DNA from: Actinopolyspora erythraea
GTDB taxonomy: Bacteria > Actinomycetota > Actinomycetes > Mycobacteriales > Pseudonocardiaceae
Length of the DNA stretch: 64,000 nt
Reading direction: 5' to 3'
Assembly (NCBI RefSeq): GCF_002263515.1
Contig: NZ_CP022752.1
Coordinates: forward strand, 992,001-1,056,000
In this document: positions 19,253 through 29,796 of the stretch, piece after piece
How the letters are laid out: each line of letters starts with the position of its first letter
Numbering within the stretch: position 1 is the stretch's first letter
Notes under the pieces: generated by a model
What the model saw: only the letters and a program-made list of their open reading frames with translations
What the model was told of the DNA's origin: nothing
Databases searched by the model: none
Program-made: the position numbers and the translations under genes

Positions 19253-19468
19253 TCAGCTCTCCAACGCCTCGCTGAACTCCTCCTCGTCGGAGTCCTCCTC
19301 GTCGCCCTCGTCCCTGGCGAGGAAGGTCGCCAGCCGGTCCACGGCGTCCTCGAACTCCGGGTTCGCGTCGACGAAGGCGCGCATCCGGTCGGCCAACCAG
19401 GTCAGGTTCACCCGCTCGTCGCCGCGCCGTTCCTCCAGCTCCTCGAGACCACGATCGGTGAAATACAC
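19253..19468 (-). CDS. DUF6104 family small acidic protein
   Basis: 71 residues from GTG 19468, preceded by TTAGGAGAAGCG. The N-terminus [17 protein letters not shown], followed by [13 protein letters not shown] and a strongly acidic tail ([12 protein letters not shown]), matches the actinobacterial DUF6104 family. The function of this family is unknown. The single-gene unit is convergent with nothing obvious and stands between tdh and vapBC. Confidence 0.75.
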   Translation of the reverse strand: MYFTDRGLEELEERRGDERVNLTWLADRMRAFVDANPEFEDAVDRLATFLARDEGDEEDSDEEEFSEALES

Positions 19469-19667
19469 GTCGCTTCTCCTAACCGTCTCGCGTTCCCCCT
19501 CAGGGGATACTGCGGCAGCGTAGGCAACCCGAGGGCCCACGGCTCCACGGGGCACTCGGGGTTCGTGCGGATTCCGCCGTACGAGTGAGCGGCCCTGCCG
19601 GTGTGTGGTACCGGTAACGAGAACGGGCCGCCGACCAAAACGAGTGCCCGGCATATCGCCTCGGAGG

Positions 19668-19697
19668 TGCTATCAAACCTTTCTTTTTTGCTATCAA
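19668..19697 (+). promoter_or_regulatory. Direct repeat operator candidate before vapBC
   Basis: TGCTATCAA occurs at 19668-19676 and 19689-19697, start-to-start 21 bp (two helical turns), in an unusually T-rich stretch ending 6 bases before the antitoxin ATG. Ribbon-helix-helix antitoxins commonly autorepress through such repeats; binding here is inferred. Confidence 0.45.
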
Positions 19698-19703
19698 GAC
19701 TGC

Positions 19704-19991
19704 ATGCGGCAGCTGATAACGCGGATAGACGACGAGCTGCACGGGCGGCTGAAAGCGAAAGCGGCCAGCGAGAGCCGCAGTATGAACGAGCTGGTCACGG
19801 AGGCGCTCTCGCGAGTCGTGGACGGGCCGGCCGGCCATCGGACGGTACGCCAGCGGGCTCGTGCTTCCGGCCTGCTGGCGGAAGTTCAGCCGCCCGACAA
19901 CGTGTTGAGCCTGGACGAACTGGAAGCGGCGACCCGGGGCCTCGGTCGTAGCGCAAGCGAGGCGCTGGAAGCCGATCGGGGGGATTGGTGA
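19704..19991 (+). CDS. vapB: VapB/FitA-type ribbon-helix-helix antitoxin
   Basis: 95 residues from ATG 19704. The N-terminal ribbon-helix-helix reads QLITRIDDELHGRLKAKAAS, then ESRSMNELVTEAL, the Arc/FitA pattern. The C-terminal half (PDNVLSLDELEAATRGLG) would wrap the toxin. It overlaps the toxin start by 4 bases. The antitoxin should neutralise the PIN nuclease and repress the operon through the repeat at 19668-19697. Confidence 0.85.
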   Translation: MRQLITRIDDELHGRLKAKAASESRSMNELVTEALSRVVDGPAGHRTVRQRARASGLLAEVQPPDNVLSLDELEAATRGLGRSASEALEADRGDW

Positions 19992-20431
19992 CCCTGCTGT
20001 ACGCCGATACCAGCAGTCTTATACGTGCCTACCTCGCCGACGAGGTCGAGCACGCCGAGTTCCGTGAACTGCTGCTGGAAGGCGAGCTCCCCGTGGTCAC
20101 CAGCGAGTTGACCAGGGTCGAATTCGCTTCCGCCGTCTCCGCCGCACAGCGCGGCAACCGTGTCGAGGTCTCCTCGTACGTGATCGACCGCTTCGACTGG
20201 GACTGCGGCGAGGAAGGAGCCATAACCCTGCTGCGGCTGAACTCGGCCCTGCTGTTGCCCAGAGCCAGGGAACTGGTGATCGGCCACGCGATCCCCACGC
20301 TGGATGCGATACATCTCGCGGCGGCTCTCGAACAGGCCGCTCCGCTGGCCGCGGGCGACGATCTCGTCATGGTCACGCGCGACACCAGGCAGGCCGCTGT
20401 CGCGGCCGAGAAGGGACTCTCCGTCCGCTGA
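19988..20431 (+). CDS. vapC: VapC-type PIN-domain ribonuclease toxin
   Basis: 147 residues. GTG 19988 is preferred because it gives a 4-base overlap with vapB; TTG 19985 is also possible. The PIN acidic residues are visible: Asp in YADTSSL near the N-terminus, Glu in SELTRVEFASA, Asp in TLDAIHLAAAL and Asp in VTRDTR. VapC toxins cleave tRNA or rRNA; the target is unknown here. A perfect hairpin follows downstream. Confidence 0.88.
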   Translation: MTLLYADTSSLIRAYLADEVEHAEFRELLLEGELPVVTSELTRVEFASAVSAAQRGNRVEVSSYVIDRFDWDCGEEGAITLLRLNSALLLPRARELVIGHAIPTLDAIHLAAALEQAAPLAAGDDLVMVTRDTRQAAVAAEKGLSVR

Positions 20432-20490
20432 ACATCACTGTTCCTTCCTCAGGTCCGTGGCTGCGGACTTCGCTTGTTCGCGTGAACGGA

Positions 20491-20529
20491 GAGCGGGCCG
20501 CCGATCCGCGTACGGATCGGCGGCCCGCT
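20491..20529. terminator. Hairpin terminator after vapBC
   Basis: AGCGGGCCGCCGATCCG pairs with CGGATCGGCGGCCCGCT around a very short centre, giving a long perfect palindrome 60 bases after the vapC stop. There is no T tract. Confidence 0.65.
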
Positions 20530-20638
20530 AGAACGAATCCGTTCCGGAACCGGCCCGGGTAGTTCGGCGCGGAGCGGAACTCCTACCACGTCCCGCAACC
20601 GGTACCGCCGTTTGTTTTCCACTCATGCAGTCGGCACC

Positions 20639-20750
20639 GCAGCGGGTTCTCTCGTGGTGCTCTCGCGAGAAAGCCCGACGTTGTGTAGTGACTACCCGAG
20701 GTCGGTCCTCCCCGCAGCGATAGCCGTGCGAGAGGTTCCGCCAGGTGACC
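20639..20750 (-). repeat. Dispersed hairpin repeat, copy R1
   Basis: On the minus strand it reads GGTCACCTGGCGGAACCTCT and onward to GAGAACCCGCTGC. It aligns base by base with 29797-29910 and 62232-62335. The conserved core has GGTAG-tca-CTAC inside CGAC and GTCGGG. It lies just past the 3' end of kgd. Confidence 0.75.
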
Positions 20751-20779
20751 AGCCGAGAAACCCGATCGGGAAAGCCCGG

Positions 20780-23700
20780 TCAGTCGGCGAAGGCGTTGTT
20801 GATCACCTCTGCCTGCTCCACGTCGTGCACCTTCTTCAGCCCGGTGGCCGGAGCGGCCATCGGACGGCGCCCGACCACCTTGAGCTTGCTGGCGAACTCG
20901 GGACCGAACTCGCGCGGCAGCGCGAGGCCGAGGAACGGCCACGCACCCTGGTTGCGCGGCTCCTCCTGGGTCCAGCGGATCTCCTCGACGTTGGGGTAGC
21001 GCTCGAACAGCCTGCCCAGCTTGCGGTGCGGCAGCGGGTAGAGCTGCTCCAGCCGGGCCACGGCGGTGTCCTTCGCTTCCCGCTTGGCCTGCTCGGCGGC
21101 CAGCTCGTAGTACAGCTTGCCGGTGCACAGCACGAGTTTGCGGACCTGGGACGGGTCCGGCTCGGTCGGGTCGTCGAGCACCGAGGCGAACTTGCCGTTG
21201 GTGAAGTGCTCGATCGGGCTGGTGGCTTCCTTGAGCCGCAGCATCGACTTGGGGGTGAACACCACCAGCGGCCGGTCGATGCCGTCCATCGCGTGCCTGC
21301 GCAGCAGGTGGAAGTAGTTCGCGGGCGTGGAGGGCATGGCCACCGTCATCGACCCCTCGGCGCACAGCTGCAGCCACCGCTCGATGCGGGCCGAGCTGTG
21401 GTCCGGGCCCTGCCCCTCGTGGCCGTGCGGCAGCAGCATGACCACGTCGGAGCGCTGGCCCCACTTGGCCTCACCGGAGGAGATGAACTCGTCGATGATC
21501 GACTGGGCACCGTTGAAGAAGTCGCCGAACTGCGCCTCCCACAGCACCATCGCGTCCTGGTGGGCCACCGAGTAGCCGTACTCGAAGCCGACCGCGGCGA
21601 ACTCGGACAGCGCCGAGTCGTAGGTCAGGAACTTGGCCTGCTCGGGCGAGAGGTTCTGCAGCGGGGAGTACTCCGCACCGGTCTTGCGGTCGATGACCAC
21701 CGCGTGCCGCTGGCCGAACGTGCCGCGCCTGGTGTCCTGCCCGGTCAGTCGCACCGGGTAGCCCGAGGTGGCCAGCGAGCCCAGCGCGAGCAGCTCGCCG
21801 AACGCCCAGTCGATGCCGCCTTCCCGGCCCATCTTGGCGCGCCGTTCCAGCACCGGTTTCACGCGGGAGTGCGGGGTGAAGCCCTCCGGCAGGTCGACCT
21901 GCGCGTCGGCGATCCGGCGGAGCTCCTCCTCGGAGATGCCGGTCTCCAGCTTGGCGGGGATCTGCTGCTCCGACTCCACCGAGGGGCTCGGCTCGGGCGG
22001 GTGGTTCTCCAGCTCGCGCACCTCGTTGAACACGTGCTCCAGCTGGTTGGCGTAGTCCTTGAGCGCCTTCTCGGCCTCGTCGACGGTGATGTCGCCGCGT
22101 CCGATCAGCGACTCGGTGTAGGTCTTGCGGACGCTGCGCATCTTGTCGATCGCGTCGTACATCTCCGGCTGCGTCATCGACGGGTCGTCGCCCTCGTTGT
22201 GCCCGCGGCGGCGGTAGCACACCATGTCGATGACGACGTCCTTGCCGAAGGTGTTGCGGTACTCCACGGCCAGCTTGGCGACCCAGACGCAGGCCTCGGG
22301 GTCGTCGCCGTTGACGTGGAACACCGGCGAGCCGGTCATCTTTGCCACGTCGGTGGAGTACTTGCTGGACCGGCCCGACTCCGGGGTGGTGGTGTAGCCG
22401 ACCTGGTTGTTGATGATCACGTGCACGGTTCCGCCGGTGCGGTAGCCGCGCAGCTGCGAGAGGTTCAGCGTCTCGGCGACCACGCCCTGTCCGGCGAACG
22501 CGGCGTCGCCGTGCAGCAGCACCGGCAGCACGGTGAAGCCCTCCTGGCCCTTGTCCAGGATGTCCTGTTTGGCCCGGACGATGCCCTCCAGCACCGGGTC
22601 CACCGCCTCCAGGTGGGAGGGGTTGGAGGTCAGCGACACCTTGGTCTCGCCGTCGCCGAACATGCGGAAGTACTTGCCCTCGGCGCCGAGATGGTACTTC
22701 ACGTCGCCGGAGCCGTGCGCCTGGCCCGGGTCGAGGTTGCCCTCGAACTCCTGGAAGATCTGCGCGATCGGTTTGCCGACGATGTTGGCCAGCACGTTGA
22801 GCCTGCCCCGGTGGGGCATGCCGATGACGACCTCGTCCAGCTCGGAGGTCGCCGAGGAGTCCAGCACCGCGTCCAGCAGCGGGACCACGGTCTCGGCGCC
22901 CTCCAGGGAGAACCGCTTCTGACCGACGTACTTGGTCTGCAGGAAGGTCTCGAACGCCTCGGCGGCGTTGAGCTTGGACAGGATGTACTTCTGCTCGGAC
23001 TGGTCCGGCTTCTCGTGCGGTTTCTCGACCCGGTGCTGCAGCCACTCGCGCTCGTCCGGCTCGAGGATGTGCATGTACTCCACGCCGACCGTGCGGCAGT
23101 AGGAGTCCCGCAGCACCCCGAGCACGTCGCGCAGCGTCATGTGCTCCTGGCCCGCGAACCCGCCGACCGGGAACTCCCGGTCCAGGTCCCACAGCGTGAG
23201 GCTGTGCGAGAGGACGTCGAGGTCCTCGTGCCGCCGCTGCCGGTAGTTCAGCGGGTCGATGTCGGCCATCAGGTGGCCGCGGGTGCGGTAGGCGTCGATG
23301 AGCTCCAGCACCCGGGCCGTCTTGTCGACGGCGCCCTCCGGGATGTCGGTGGACCAGCGGACCGGCTCGTAGGGGATGCGCAGCGAGGAGAAGATGTCGT
23401 CGAAGAAGTTGTCCTCGCCCAGCAGCAGCTGGTGCACCTTGCGCAGGAACTCGCCGGACTCCGCGCCCTGGATGACCCGGTGGTCGTAGGTGGAGGTCAG
23501 CGTGACGATCTTGCTGACGCCCATCTCGGTCAGGGCCTTCTCGCTGGCGCCCTGGAACTCGGCGGGGTACTCCATGGCACCGACGCCGATGATGGCGCTC
23601 TGGCCCTGGGTGAGCCGGGGCACCGAGTGGTTCGTCCCGCTGGGGCCGGGGTTGGTCAGCGAGATCGTGGTGCCGGCGAAGTCCTCGGCGGTCAGCGCGT

Positions 23701-24580
23701 TGTTGCGCGCCTTGCGGATGATGTCCTCGTAGGCCTGCCAGAACTGGTAGAAGTTCATGTTCTCGCAGGCCTTGATGGAGGCCACCACCAGGTTGCGCGA
23801 ACCGTCCTTGCCGGGCAGGTCGATGGCCAGCCCGAGGTTGACGTGCTCCGGCGTCACCACGGCGGGCTTGCCCTTGGCGTCCTCACCGTAGTGGCGGTTC
23901 ATGCCGGGGAAGTCGCGCAGCGCCCGAACGAGTGCGTACCCGATCAGGTGGGTGAACGAGATCTTGCCGCCCTTGTTCCGCTTCAGGTGATTGTTGATCA
24001 CGATGCGGTTGTCGAACAGCAGTTTGGCCGGCACCGCGCGCACGCTGGTCGCCGTCGGCACCGACAGCGACTGCTCCATGTTCTTGGCGATCGCCGCGGC
24101 GGGACCTCGCAGTGGCTTGGTCTCCTCGCCGCTCGGCTCCTCCTTGACCGGAGCGGCCTTGGCGGCCTCCTGCGGGGAGGGCTTGGCGGACTGCTGCGAC
24201 GCGGCCGACCGGCCGCTCGCGTCCTGCTGCGTTCCCGCCGCTCCGGAGGTGTCGCGCTGCCGGGCGCCGTCCGCACCCTGCCGGGTGCCGGTCTGCTGCG
24301 CGTCACTCGCCGGTGGCGCCGTGTTGGTCGTGCGGGCACCGTCGTGCACCTGACCATTGCGCTCACCCGACTTGGTGGCGGTCGCGGTCGTCTGGCCTGT
24401 TGTTGCGCCTGTCGCCGCAGTGGCGGACTCGGTGGCCGAGTGCCCCGCCGGACGGTAGTCCGCGAAGAACTCGTGCCAGGCGGAGTCTACCGAGGAGGGG
24501 TCTTCGAGGTACTGCTCGTACATTTCCTCGATCAACCACTCGTTGGGGCCGAACTGTGACGCAGGGCTGCTGCTGGACAC
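20780..24580 (-). CDS. kgd: Multifunctional 2-oxoglutarate dehydrogenase E1/decarboxylase with E2-type domain (KGD)
   Basis: Actinobacterial TCA-cycle enzyme fusing a succinyltransferase-like domain to the ThDP-dependent E1 of 2-oxoglutarate dehydrogenase. About 1266 residues from GTG 24580, with GAGGCGA upstream. The N-terminus [20 protein letters not shown] is followed by an Ala/Thr/Gln-rich linker (about 40-145), the acyltransferase domain with [13 protein letters not shown] (about 365), and the E1 core with [51 protein letters not shown] (about 757) and [15 protein letters not shown]. There is no lipoyl domain, as in mycobacterial KGD. Intact by eye. Confidence 0.96.
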   Translation of the reverse strand: MSSSSPASQFGPNEWLIEEMYEQYLEDPSSVDSAWHEFFADYRPAGHSATESATAATGATTGQTTATATKSGERNGQVHDGARTTNTAPPASDAQQTGTRQGADGARQRDTSGAAGTQQDASGRSAASQQSAKPSPQEAAKAAPVKEEPSGEETKPLRGPAAAIAKNMEQSLSVPTATSVRAVPAKLLFDNRIVINNHLKRNKGGKISFTHLIGYALVRALRDFPGMNRHYGEDAKGKPAVVTPEHVNLGLAIDLPGKDGSRNLVVASIKACENMNFYQFWQAYEDIIRKARNNALTAEDFAGTTISLTNPGPSGTNHSVPRLTQGQSAIIGVGAMEYPAEFQGASEKALTEMGVSKIVTLTSTYDHRVIQGAESGEFLRKVHQLLLGEDNFFDDIFSSLRIPYEPVRWSTDIPEGAVDKTARVLELIDAYRTRGHLMADIDPLNYRQRRHEDLDVLSHSLTLWDLDREFPVGGFAGQEHMTLRDVLGVLRDSYCRTVGVEYMHILEPDEREWLQHRVEKPHEKPDQSEQKYILSKLNAAEAFETFLQTKYVGQKRFSLEGAETVVPLLDAVLDSSATSELDEVVIGMPHRGRLNVLANIVGKPIAQIFQEFEGNLDPGQAHGSGDVKYHLGAEGKYFRMFGDGETKVSLTSNPSHLEAVDPVLEGIVRAKQDILDKGQEGFTVLPVLLHGDAAFAGQGVVAETLNLSQLRGYRTGGTVHVIINNQVGYTTTPESGRSSKYSTDVAKMTGSPVFHVNGDDPEACVWVAKLAVEYRNTFGKDVVIDMVCYRRRGHNEGDDPSMTQPEMYDAIDKMRSVRKTYTESLIGRGDITVDEAEKALKDYANQLEHVFNEVRELENHPPEPSPSVESEQQIPAKLETGISEEELRRIADAQVDLPEGFTPHSRVKPVLERRAKMGREGGIDWAFGELLALGSLATSGYPVRLTGQDTRRGTFGQRHAVVIDRKTGAEYSPLQNLSPEQAKFLTYDSALSEFAAVGFEYGYSVAHQDAMVLWEAQFGDFFNGAQSIIDEFISSGEAKWGQRSDVVMLLPHGHEGQGPDHSSARIERWLQLCAEGSMTVAMPSTPANYFHLLRRHAMDGIDRPLVVFTPKSMLRLKEATSPIEHFTNGKFASVLDDPTEPDPSQVRKLVLCTGKLYYELAAEQAKREAKDTAVARLEQLYPLPHRKLGRLFERYPNVEEIRWTQEEPRNQGAWPFLGLALPREFGPEFASKLKVVGRRPMAAPATGLKKVHDVEQAEVINNAFAD

Positions 24581-25031
24581 GGCTGGCGTTCGCCTCGATC
24601 CATCTACTCGTGGTTTTTCAACGCTCGGAACCAGGCTAACGCTTCCGGGGCGTTCGGTTGGGTCGATCCCGTGAGGTGCTACCCCCTCACATGCGCTTCC
24701 GAATCGATCAGGTGGTCGGCGCGCCCGCTTTTCCAGGGTGTTTTCCGGCGGATACTTCCCGCGTTTTCCGGTAGTGTGTGGGGTTTCGGTTTTCGTGATC
24801 ATGGTTTTCCGGGCATACCGGGGCGCCGGAACGGAACCCGAATGTGAGGTTTCGCGCAAAAGTGAACAATCCCGTATCCTGAACGATTCCGGTCACATCG
24901 CGGGAAGGTGTGGGGTGTGTGGGCAGCAGGCCCCGCCACGTCGCCGGTCCGGTGATCCCCGCTTCGCTCCGAGCCGTCGAACGCGGTAAGCGCCCCGGCG
25001 TCCCGGACCGCGCACGTGGTCCGGGAGCCGT
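24581..25031. other. Intergenic region upstream of kgd
   Basis: 451 bp. It should hold the kgd promoter. A small inverted repeat, GTGAGG (24671-24676) and CCTCAC (24685-24690), is visible. The stretch 24740-24900 is less GC-rich than its surroundings. No gene supported. Confidence 0.4.
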
Positions 25032-25751
25032 TCAGGACACGCTCGTCGGCCCGGCGTCGCCGCGCGCGGCCACGCGCGGTGCCGGGCCGGAGCGGAGCCC
25101 GCGGGACCGCGCGATCGGGTGGACGAGTGCCACCAGCAGCGAGCCGAACGGGAACGGGAAACCGAGGACCCCGACGCTCAGGGCGTACTCCGCCACCGGG
25201 AGCAGGGTCGCCACGAGGAACAGCCATCCGGGACCGGACGGGACCTTGCGCGGGGCGCGGGGCGAGCGCGTCCACGGCGTTCGTCCCCACGGCTTCGCCA
25301 CCGAGGCCCACGTCTGGAAGGCCATCGCCGAGGCCATCAACAGCGCCCCCACGGCGACGCCCGGTGGCAGGGCCCGCCCGTCTTCCGCCGCCCGCACCCC
25401 GGCCTGCAGGTTCGGGCCCAGCACGAAGATGCCCGCGTACACCTGGACCGTCGTGATGGCGAACTTGGTGAGCACCCACCAGTGCCGGAAGTAGCCCCAC
25501 GGGGTGAGCGCCGACAGCATCAGCCCCGTGAACGCCGAGGCGTTGGCCATGTGCAGCAGCAGGTGCTCGTCGAGCACCTCCGCCATGGTCACCGCGCTCA
25601 GCCGCTGCTCGGGATCGCCGGTGCTCAGTCCGAACGCGAGCAGCGTCGCCAACGCCAGGGCCTGGCTCATCCAGCCCACGGACGTGAGCACGTGCATCCA
25701 GACGAGCAGGTCGCGAGAGCTCCGGGACCTGCGGTCGGCCATGTCCGTCAT
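25032..25751 (-). CDS. Multi-pass integral membrane protein, family not recognised
   Basis: 239 residues from ATG 25751 (a second ATG at 25742 is possible; no strong ribosome site for either). About five to six hydrophobic segments: LLVWMHVLTSVGWMSQALAL, MANASAFTGLMLSAL, ITTVQVYAGIFVLG, VAVGALLMASAMAF and WLFLVATLLPVAEYALSVGV. The His in the first helix and in LLLHMANAS hints at a haem- or quinone-type membrane protein, but I cannot place it. The C-terminus is basic and glycine-rich. Confidence 0.7.
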   Translation of the reverse strand: MTDMADRRSRSSRDLLVWMHVLTSVGWMSQALALATLLAFGLSTGDPEQRLSAVTMAEVLDEHLLLHMANASAFTGLMLSALTPWGYFRHWWVLTKFAITTVQVYAGIFVLGPNLQAGVRAAEDGRALPPGVAVGALLMASAMAFQTWASVAKPWGRTPWTRSPRAPRKVPSGPGWLFLVATLLPVAEYALSVGVLGFPFPFGSLLVALVHPIARSRGLRSGPAPRVAARGDAGPTSVS

Positions 25752-25845
25752 GCTCGCGGGAACCCTGCCCCGAGAACTCCGGTGAGAACCCCGAAACGTC
25801 CCCGAGCCCGCGAGCGCTTCCCCGATGGGGCCGAGGAACTCGCGC

Positions 25846-28800
25846 TCAGCGGCTGGCCGGGGCCGATTCCGGTTCGCCGCGTCCGGACCCGAGTTCCTCC
25901 GTCGTGTCGGGCACCGCCACGGCCGAGTCGTCGGCGGACCCACCGTTGGCCCAGAGCCGTGCGTAGGCCCCGTCCGCGGCCAGCAGCTGCTCGTGCGAGC
26001 CCTGCTCGACGATCCGGCCGCCGGCCAGCACCACGATCCGGTCGGCCCGGGCCGCGGTGGCCAGCCGGTGCGCCACCACGAACGTGGTGCGGTCCCGGGC
26101 CAGTTTGGCGTGGGCGGAGGCCACCACCGCCTCGGTGGCCGGGTCCAGCGCGGCGGTCGCCTCGTCCAGCAGCAGGATGTCGGGGTCCACCAGTTCGGCG
26201 CGGGCCAGCGCCACCAGCTGCCGCTGCCCGGCCGAGAGCGCCTTGCCGCCTTCTCCGGTCCGCTGCCGGAACCCGTCGGGCAGCGCCGCTATGCCCGGCA
26301 GTGCCCCCACCCGGCGCGCTGCTCGTTCGATCTCGGCCGGGCTCGCGCCGGGGCTGCCGTAGGCGATGTTGTCCGCCACGTCGCCCGCGAACAGGTGCCC
26401 CTCCTGCGGCACCACGGCCAGGTGGGAGTGGTACTCGGCCAGCGGGTAGTCGCGGATGTCCACCCCGTCCACCAGCACGCACCCGCCGGAGACGTCGTAG
26501 AACCGCGCCAGCAGCTTGACCAGGGTGGACTTGCCGGCGCCCGTGGCCCCCACCAGCGCGACCGTCTCGCCGGGGGCGACGTGCAGCGACACCTCGGACA
26601 ACGCGGGCTCGTCGGTGGCGGGGTAGGCGAACGACACCGAGCGCAGCTCCACCTCGCCGTCGAGCTCGCTCGGCACCGTGGCCGGGCGCTCGGTCTCCGG
26701 CACCGAGGTCCGGGTGCGCAGCAGTTCCCCGATCCGCCGCAACCCGACCCTGGCCTGCTGGTAGGCGTCGAACACGCCGGACAGCTGCTGCACCGGGCTG
26801 AAGAACAGCCCCAGGTACAGCAGGAACGCGGCCAGCACACCCGCCGTCAGGTCGCCCTGGGCCACCCGCGCCGCGCCGACGCCGAGCACCACGGCCTGCG
26901 CCACCTCGGACAGCAGCGACACGAACGGGAAGTAGGTCGCGATGTAGCGCTGCGCCCGCAGCCGGGAACGCCGGTAGGCGTCGCTGCGTGCCGCGAACTT
27001 CTCCGCCGTCAGCCGTTCCCTGCGGTTGGCCTGCGACACGCGCAGCCCGGAGACGTTCTCCTGCATCTCGGCGTTGACGGTGCTGACCCGTTCCCGGGCC
27101 TCGGCGTAGGCGGTCGCCGAGACCCTGCGGAAGATCAGTGTGGCCACCACCAGCAGCGGCGTCACCGACAGCGCCACCAACGCCAGCGAGGGGTCGGTGA
27201 CCACCAGCGCCACCGCCACGCCGACGATCGTGGACAGGCTGACCACCGCCGTGGCCAGCCCCGTCTGCAGGAACGAGGACAGCGCGTCCACGTCGGTGGT
27301 CATCCGGGTCATGATCCGCCCGGCTCGTTCCCGCTCGTAGTAGTCCAGCCCCAGCCGCTGCAGCTGGGCGAAGCTGCGCAACCGCAGCAGGTACAGCAGG
27401 GTCTCGCCCGTGCGCGCGGCCACCACCGTCTGCCAGCGCATGGCCACCCAGCCGAGCAGCACCATCCCGGCACCCACGGCGGTGGCGGTGAACAGCGCGT
27501 CCGGGTCGTTCGTACCGACCCCGCCGTCCACGCCCCAGCGGATCAGCGATGGCATGCTCACCGACACGGCGGCACCGGCCGCGACCAGCAGCACCGTCAG
27601 CACCACGCCCCAGCGGATCGGCCGGAACAGCTTGGCCAGCCGGAAACCCGGGTCGGGGGCCGTGGGATCGGTGCCGTTCAGCTCGGGCTCGTCGGTGGCG
27701 GGCGGCAGCCGGTCGATCGCGGCGCTGAGCTCCTCGCTCGGCGGGGTGGCGGCCACGGTCGAACCCTTCGGGCGCCCGGCTCCGGAGGCGGGCGGTGTTC
27801 CCGTGCTCCGGCCCGCCGCCCCCACGGCCGCGAGCGAGCTCTCGGTGCTCGTGGCGGTACCGGTCCAGTAGCCGTGCCGCTGACCGTGCTCCTCCCCCGG
27901 CCACAGCTCCGGGGTGGGTTCCTCACCGGGCTCGCACACCGGGTGCCTGGGCCGCTCGGCCGCCCCGGACGGGTCGGGCAGCAGTTCGCGGAACAGCTCG
28001 GAGCGCTGCTCCAGCTCCCGCTGGGTGCCGATGTCGACGACCTCGCCCTCGTCGAGCAGGGCGATCCGATCGGCCAGCGCGAGCGTGGAACGGCGGTGGG
28101 CCACCAGCAGCGTGGTCCGTTCGGCGGTCACCGAGTCCAGGGTGGTGTGGATCGCTGCCTCGGTAGCCGGGTCCACCGCCGAGGTGGCGTCGTCCAGCAC
28201 CAGGATGCGGGGGTCGGTCAGCAGCGCGCGTGCCAGCGCTATCCGCTGCCGCTGGCCCCCCGAGAGGGTGAGGCCGCGTTCCCCGACCAGGGTGTCGTAG
28301 CCCTGCGAGAGCTCGGTGATGAACTCGTGCGCCTCGGCCGCGCGGGCGGCCGCGAGGATCTCCTCCTCCGAGGCGTTCGGGTGCCCGTAGGCGATGTTGC
28401 CGCGCACGGTGTCGGAGAACAGGAACGCCTCCTCGAACACCACCCCCACGGCCGAGCGCAGCGAGTCCAGTCTTAATCGCCGGATGTCCAGGGCCTCCCG
28501 CCCGTCACCGTCCGGGCCGATGCGGATGCTGCCGGAGTGCACGTCGTAGAACCGGGGCAGCAGCAGCGAGATGGTGGACTTGCCCGAGCCCGCCGAACCG
28601 ACCAGTGCCAGCGTCTCGCCGGGGCGCACCTCGAACGAGGTGCCCCGCAGCACCGGCTGCTCGCCGCCGTAGCCGAACCGCACGTCCTCCAGCTCCACCC
28701 GCAGCGGACCCTCGGGCAGGTCCACCGCGTCGGGCGCGTCGGTGACCTCGGGCTGCGAGTCGATCACGTCGTAGAGCCGTTCCAGCCCGGCACGGGTGTG

Positions 28801-29724
28801 CTGGGCCTGGATCAACACGTTGGACAGCATCCGCGCCGGTGCGGCGAGCATGGTCAGGTAGCTCGCGAAGGCGATGAACGTGCCCACGCTGACCTGGCCC
28901 CGCAGCGCGAGCCAGCCGCCCAGCCCCAGTACGCAGACCTGACCGGCCAGCGGCAGCGCCGTCAGGTGGGCGGTGGGCGGTGCCGTCACCCGGGCCGCCC
29001 GCAACCGCTCGGCGAACAGTCTGCGGGCGCGACCGGTCATCCCGCTGACCTCCCGGGACTCCTGCCCGAACCCCTTGACCACCCGGACGCCGCTGATCGT
29101 TTCCTCGACCTGCTCGGCCACGTCGGCGGCGCGCTGCTGCGCGCTCCAGGTGGCGGGGAACAGCTTCTTGCGGCTGCGGGCGGTCACCACACCGATCAGC
29201 GGCCCCACGACCAGCGCGATCACGGTCAGCAACGGCGAGAGCCAAAGCATCGCCGCCAGCGAGAACACCGCCAGCATCAGCGTGCCCGCCGCCATCGGCA
29301 GCATGGACAGCAGCCCGTTGACCAGCTGCAGGTCGCTGATCGAGCGGGAGACCACCTGGCCGGTGCGCAGCGAGTCCTGCTTGCCGCCGTCGAGGCGCTG
29401 CACCGAGCCGAACACGGCGCGGCGCAGGTCGTGCTGCACGTTCACGGCGAGCTTGCCCGCCGTGTAGCGGCGCACGAACGCGGCGCCGAACCGGAACAGG
29501 CCGAGGCCGAGCATCGCCGCGACGATCCAGCCGAGCCCCTCGGTGCTGCCCGCCACCGCGTCGTCCACCGCGATCTTGGTGAGCACCGGGACGGCCGCCT
29601 CCATGCCTACCGCCGTCACGGCCGCCCCCATGGACAGCAGCACGGCGGTGGGGTGACGCCAGCAGGCCGCGCTCAGGCGGCGGATCCAGCCGGGTTTGGA
29701 CTGAGCTTCTCCGGATTCGGGCAC
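25846..29724 (-). CDS. Fused two-half ABC exporter (TMD-NBD-TMD-NBD)
   Basis: 1292 residues from GTG 29724: two complete ABC exporter halves in one chain, resembling a fused heterodimer. Half 1: membrane domain about 20-330, Walker A GSAGSGKST (about 378), signature LSGGQRQRIALARALL (about 490) and Walker B ILVLDDATSAVD. A polar, low-complexity linker of ~80 residues follows. Half 2: membrane domain about 700-1000, Walker A GATGAGKST (about 1060), signature LSAGQRQLVALARAEL (about 1165) and LLLDEATAALD. The half-1 Walker B ends in Asp-Asp where half 2 has Asp-Glu, so the first ATP site is probably degenerate. Drug or lipid export is likely; substrate unknown. Confidence 0.93.
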   Translation of the reverse strand: MPESGEAQSKPGWIRRLSAACWRHPTAVLLSMGAAVTAVGMEAAVPVLTKIAVDDAVAGSTEGLGWIVAAMLGLGLFRFGAAFVRRYTAGKLAVNVQHDLRRAVFGSVQRLDGGKQDSLRTGQVVSRSISDLQLVNGLLSMLPMAAGTLMLAVFSLAAMLWLSPLLTVIALVVGPLIGVVTARSRKKLFPATWSAQQRAADVAEQVEETISGVRVVKGFGQESREVSGMTGRARRLFAERLRAARVTAPPTAHLTALPLAGQVCVLGLGGWLALRGQVSVGTFIAFASYLTMLAAPARMLSNVLIQAQHTRAGLERLYDVIDSQPEVTDAPDAVDLPEGPLRVELEDVRFGYGGEQPVLRGTSFEVRPGETLALVGSAGSGKSTISLLLPRFYDVHSGSIRIGPDGDGREALDIRRLRLDSLRSAVGVVFEEAFLFSDTVRGNIAYGHPNASEEEILAAARAAEAHEFITELSQGYDTLVGERGLTLSGGQRQRIALARALLTDPRILVLDDATSAVDPATEAAIHTTLDSVTAERTTLLVAHRRSTLALADRIALLDEGEVVDIGTQRELEQRSELFRELLPDPSGAAERPRHPVCEPGEEPTPELWPGEEHGQRHGYWTGTATSTESSLAAVGAAGRSTGTPPASGAGRPKGSTVAATPPSEELSAAIDRLPPATDEPELNGTDPTAPDPGFRLAKLFRPIRWGVVLTVLLVAAGAAVSVSMPSLIRWGVDGGVGTNDPDALFTATAVGAGMVLLGWVAMRWQTVVAARTGETLLYLLRLRSFAQLQRLGLDYYERERAGRIMTRMTTDVDALSSFLQTGLATAVVSLSTIVGVAVALVVTDPSLALVALSVTPLLVVATLIFRRVSATAYAEARERVSTVNAEMQENVSGLRVSQANRRERLTAEKFAARSDAYRRSRLRAQRYIATYFPFVSLLSEVAQAVVLGVGAARVAQGDLTAGVLAAFLLYLGLFFSPVQQLSGVFDAYQQARVGLRRIGELLRTRTSVPETERPATVPSELDGEVELRSVSFAYPATDEPALSEVSLHVAPGETVALVGATGAGKSTLVKLLARFYDVSGGCVLVDGVDIRDYPLAEYHSHLAVVPQEGHLFAGDVADNIAYGSPGASPAEIERAARRVGALPGIAALPDGFRQRTGEGGKALSAGQRQLVALARAELVDPDILLLDEATAALDPATEAVVASAHAKLARDRTTFVVAHRLATAARADRIVVLAGGRIVEQGSHEQLLAADGAYARLWANGGSADDSAVAVPDTTEELGSGRGEPESAPASR

Positions 29725-29796
29725 CCCGCCAGGTTAGGACTCCGCACCGACGCCTCGCTTTCCAGGAACGGGGCTGTCCGGGCGGGGTGTGCGGGT

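Noticed and set aside
20612..24559. Open frame of 1315 codons on the plus strand opposite kgd
   Set aside because: Shadow of the kgd gene. Its translation is His/Arg/Val/Leu-rich low-complexity with no recognisable domain, while the minus strand gives a textbook KGD.
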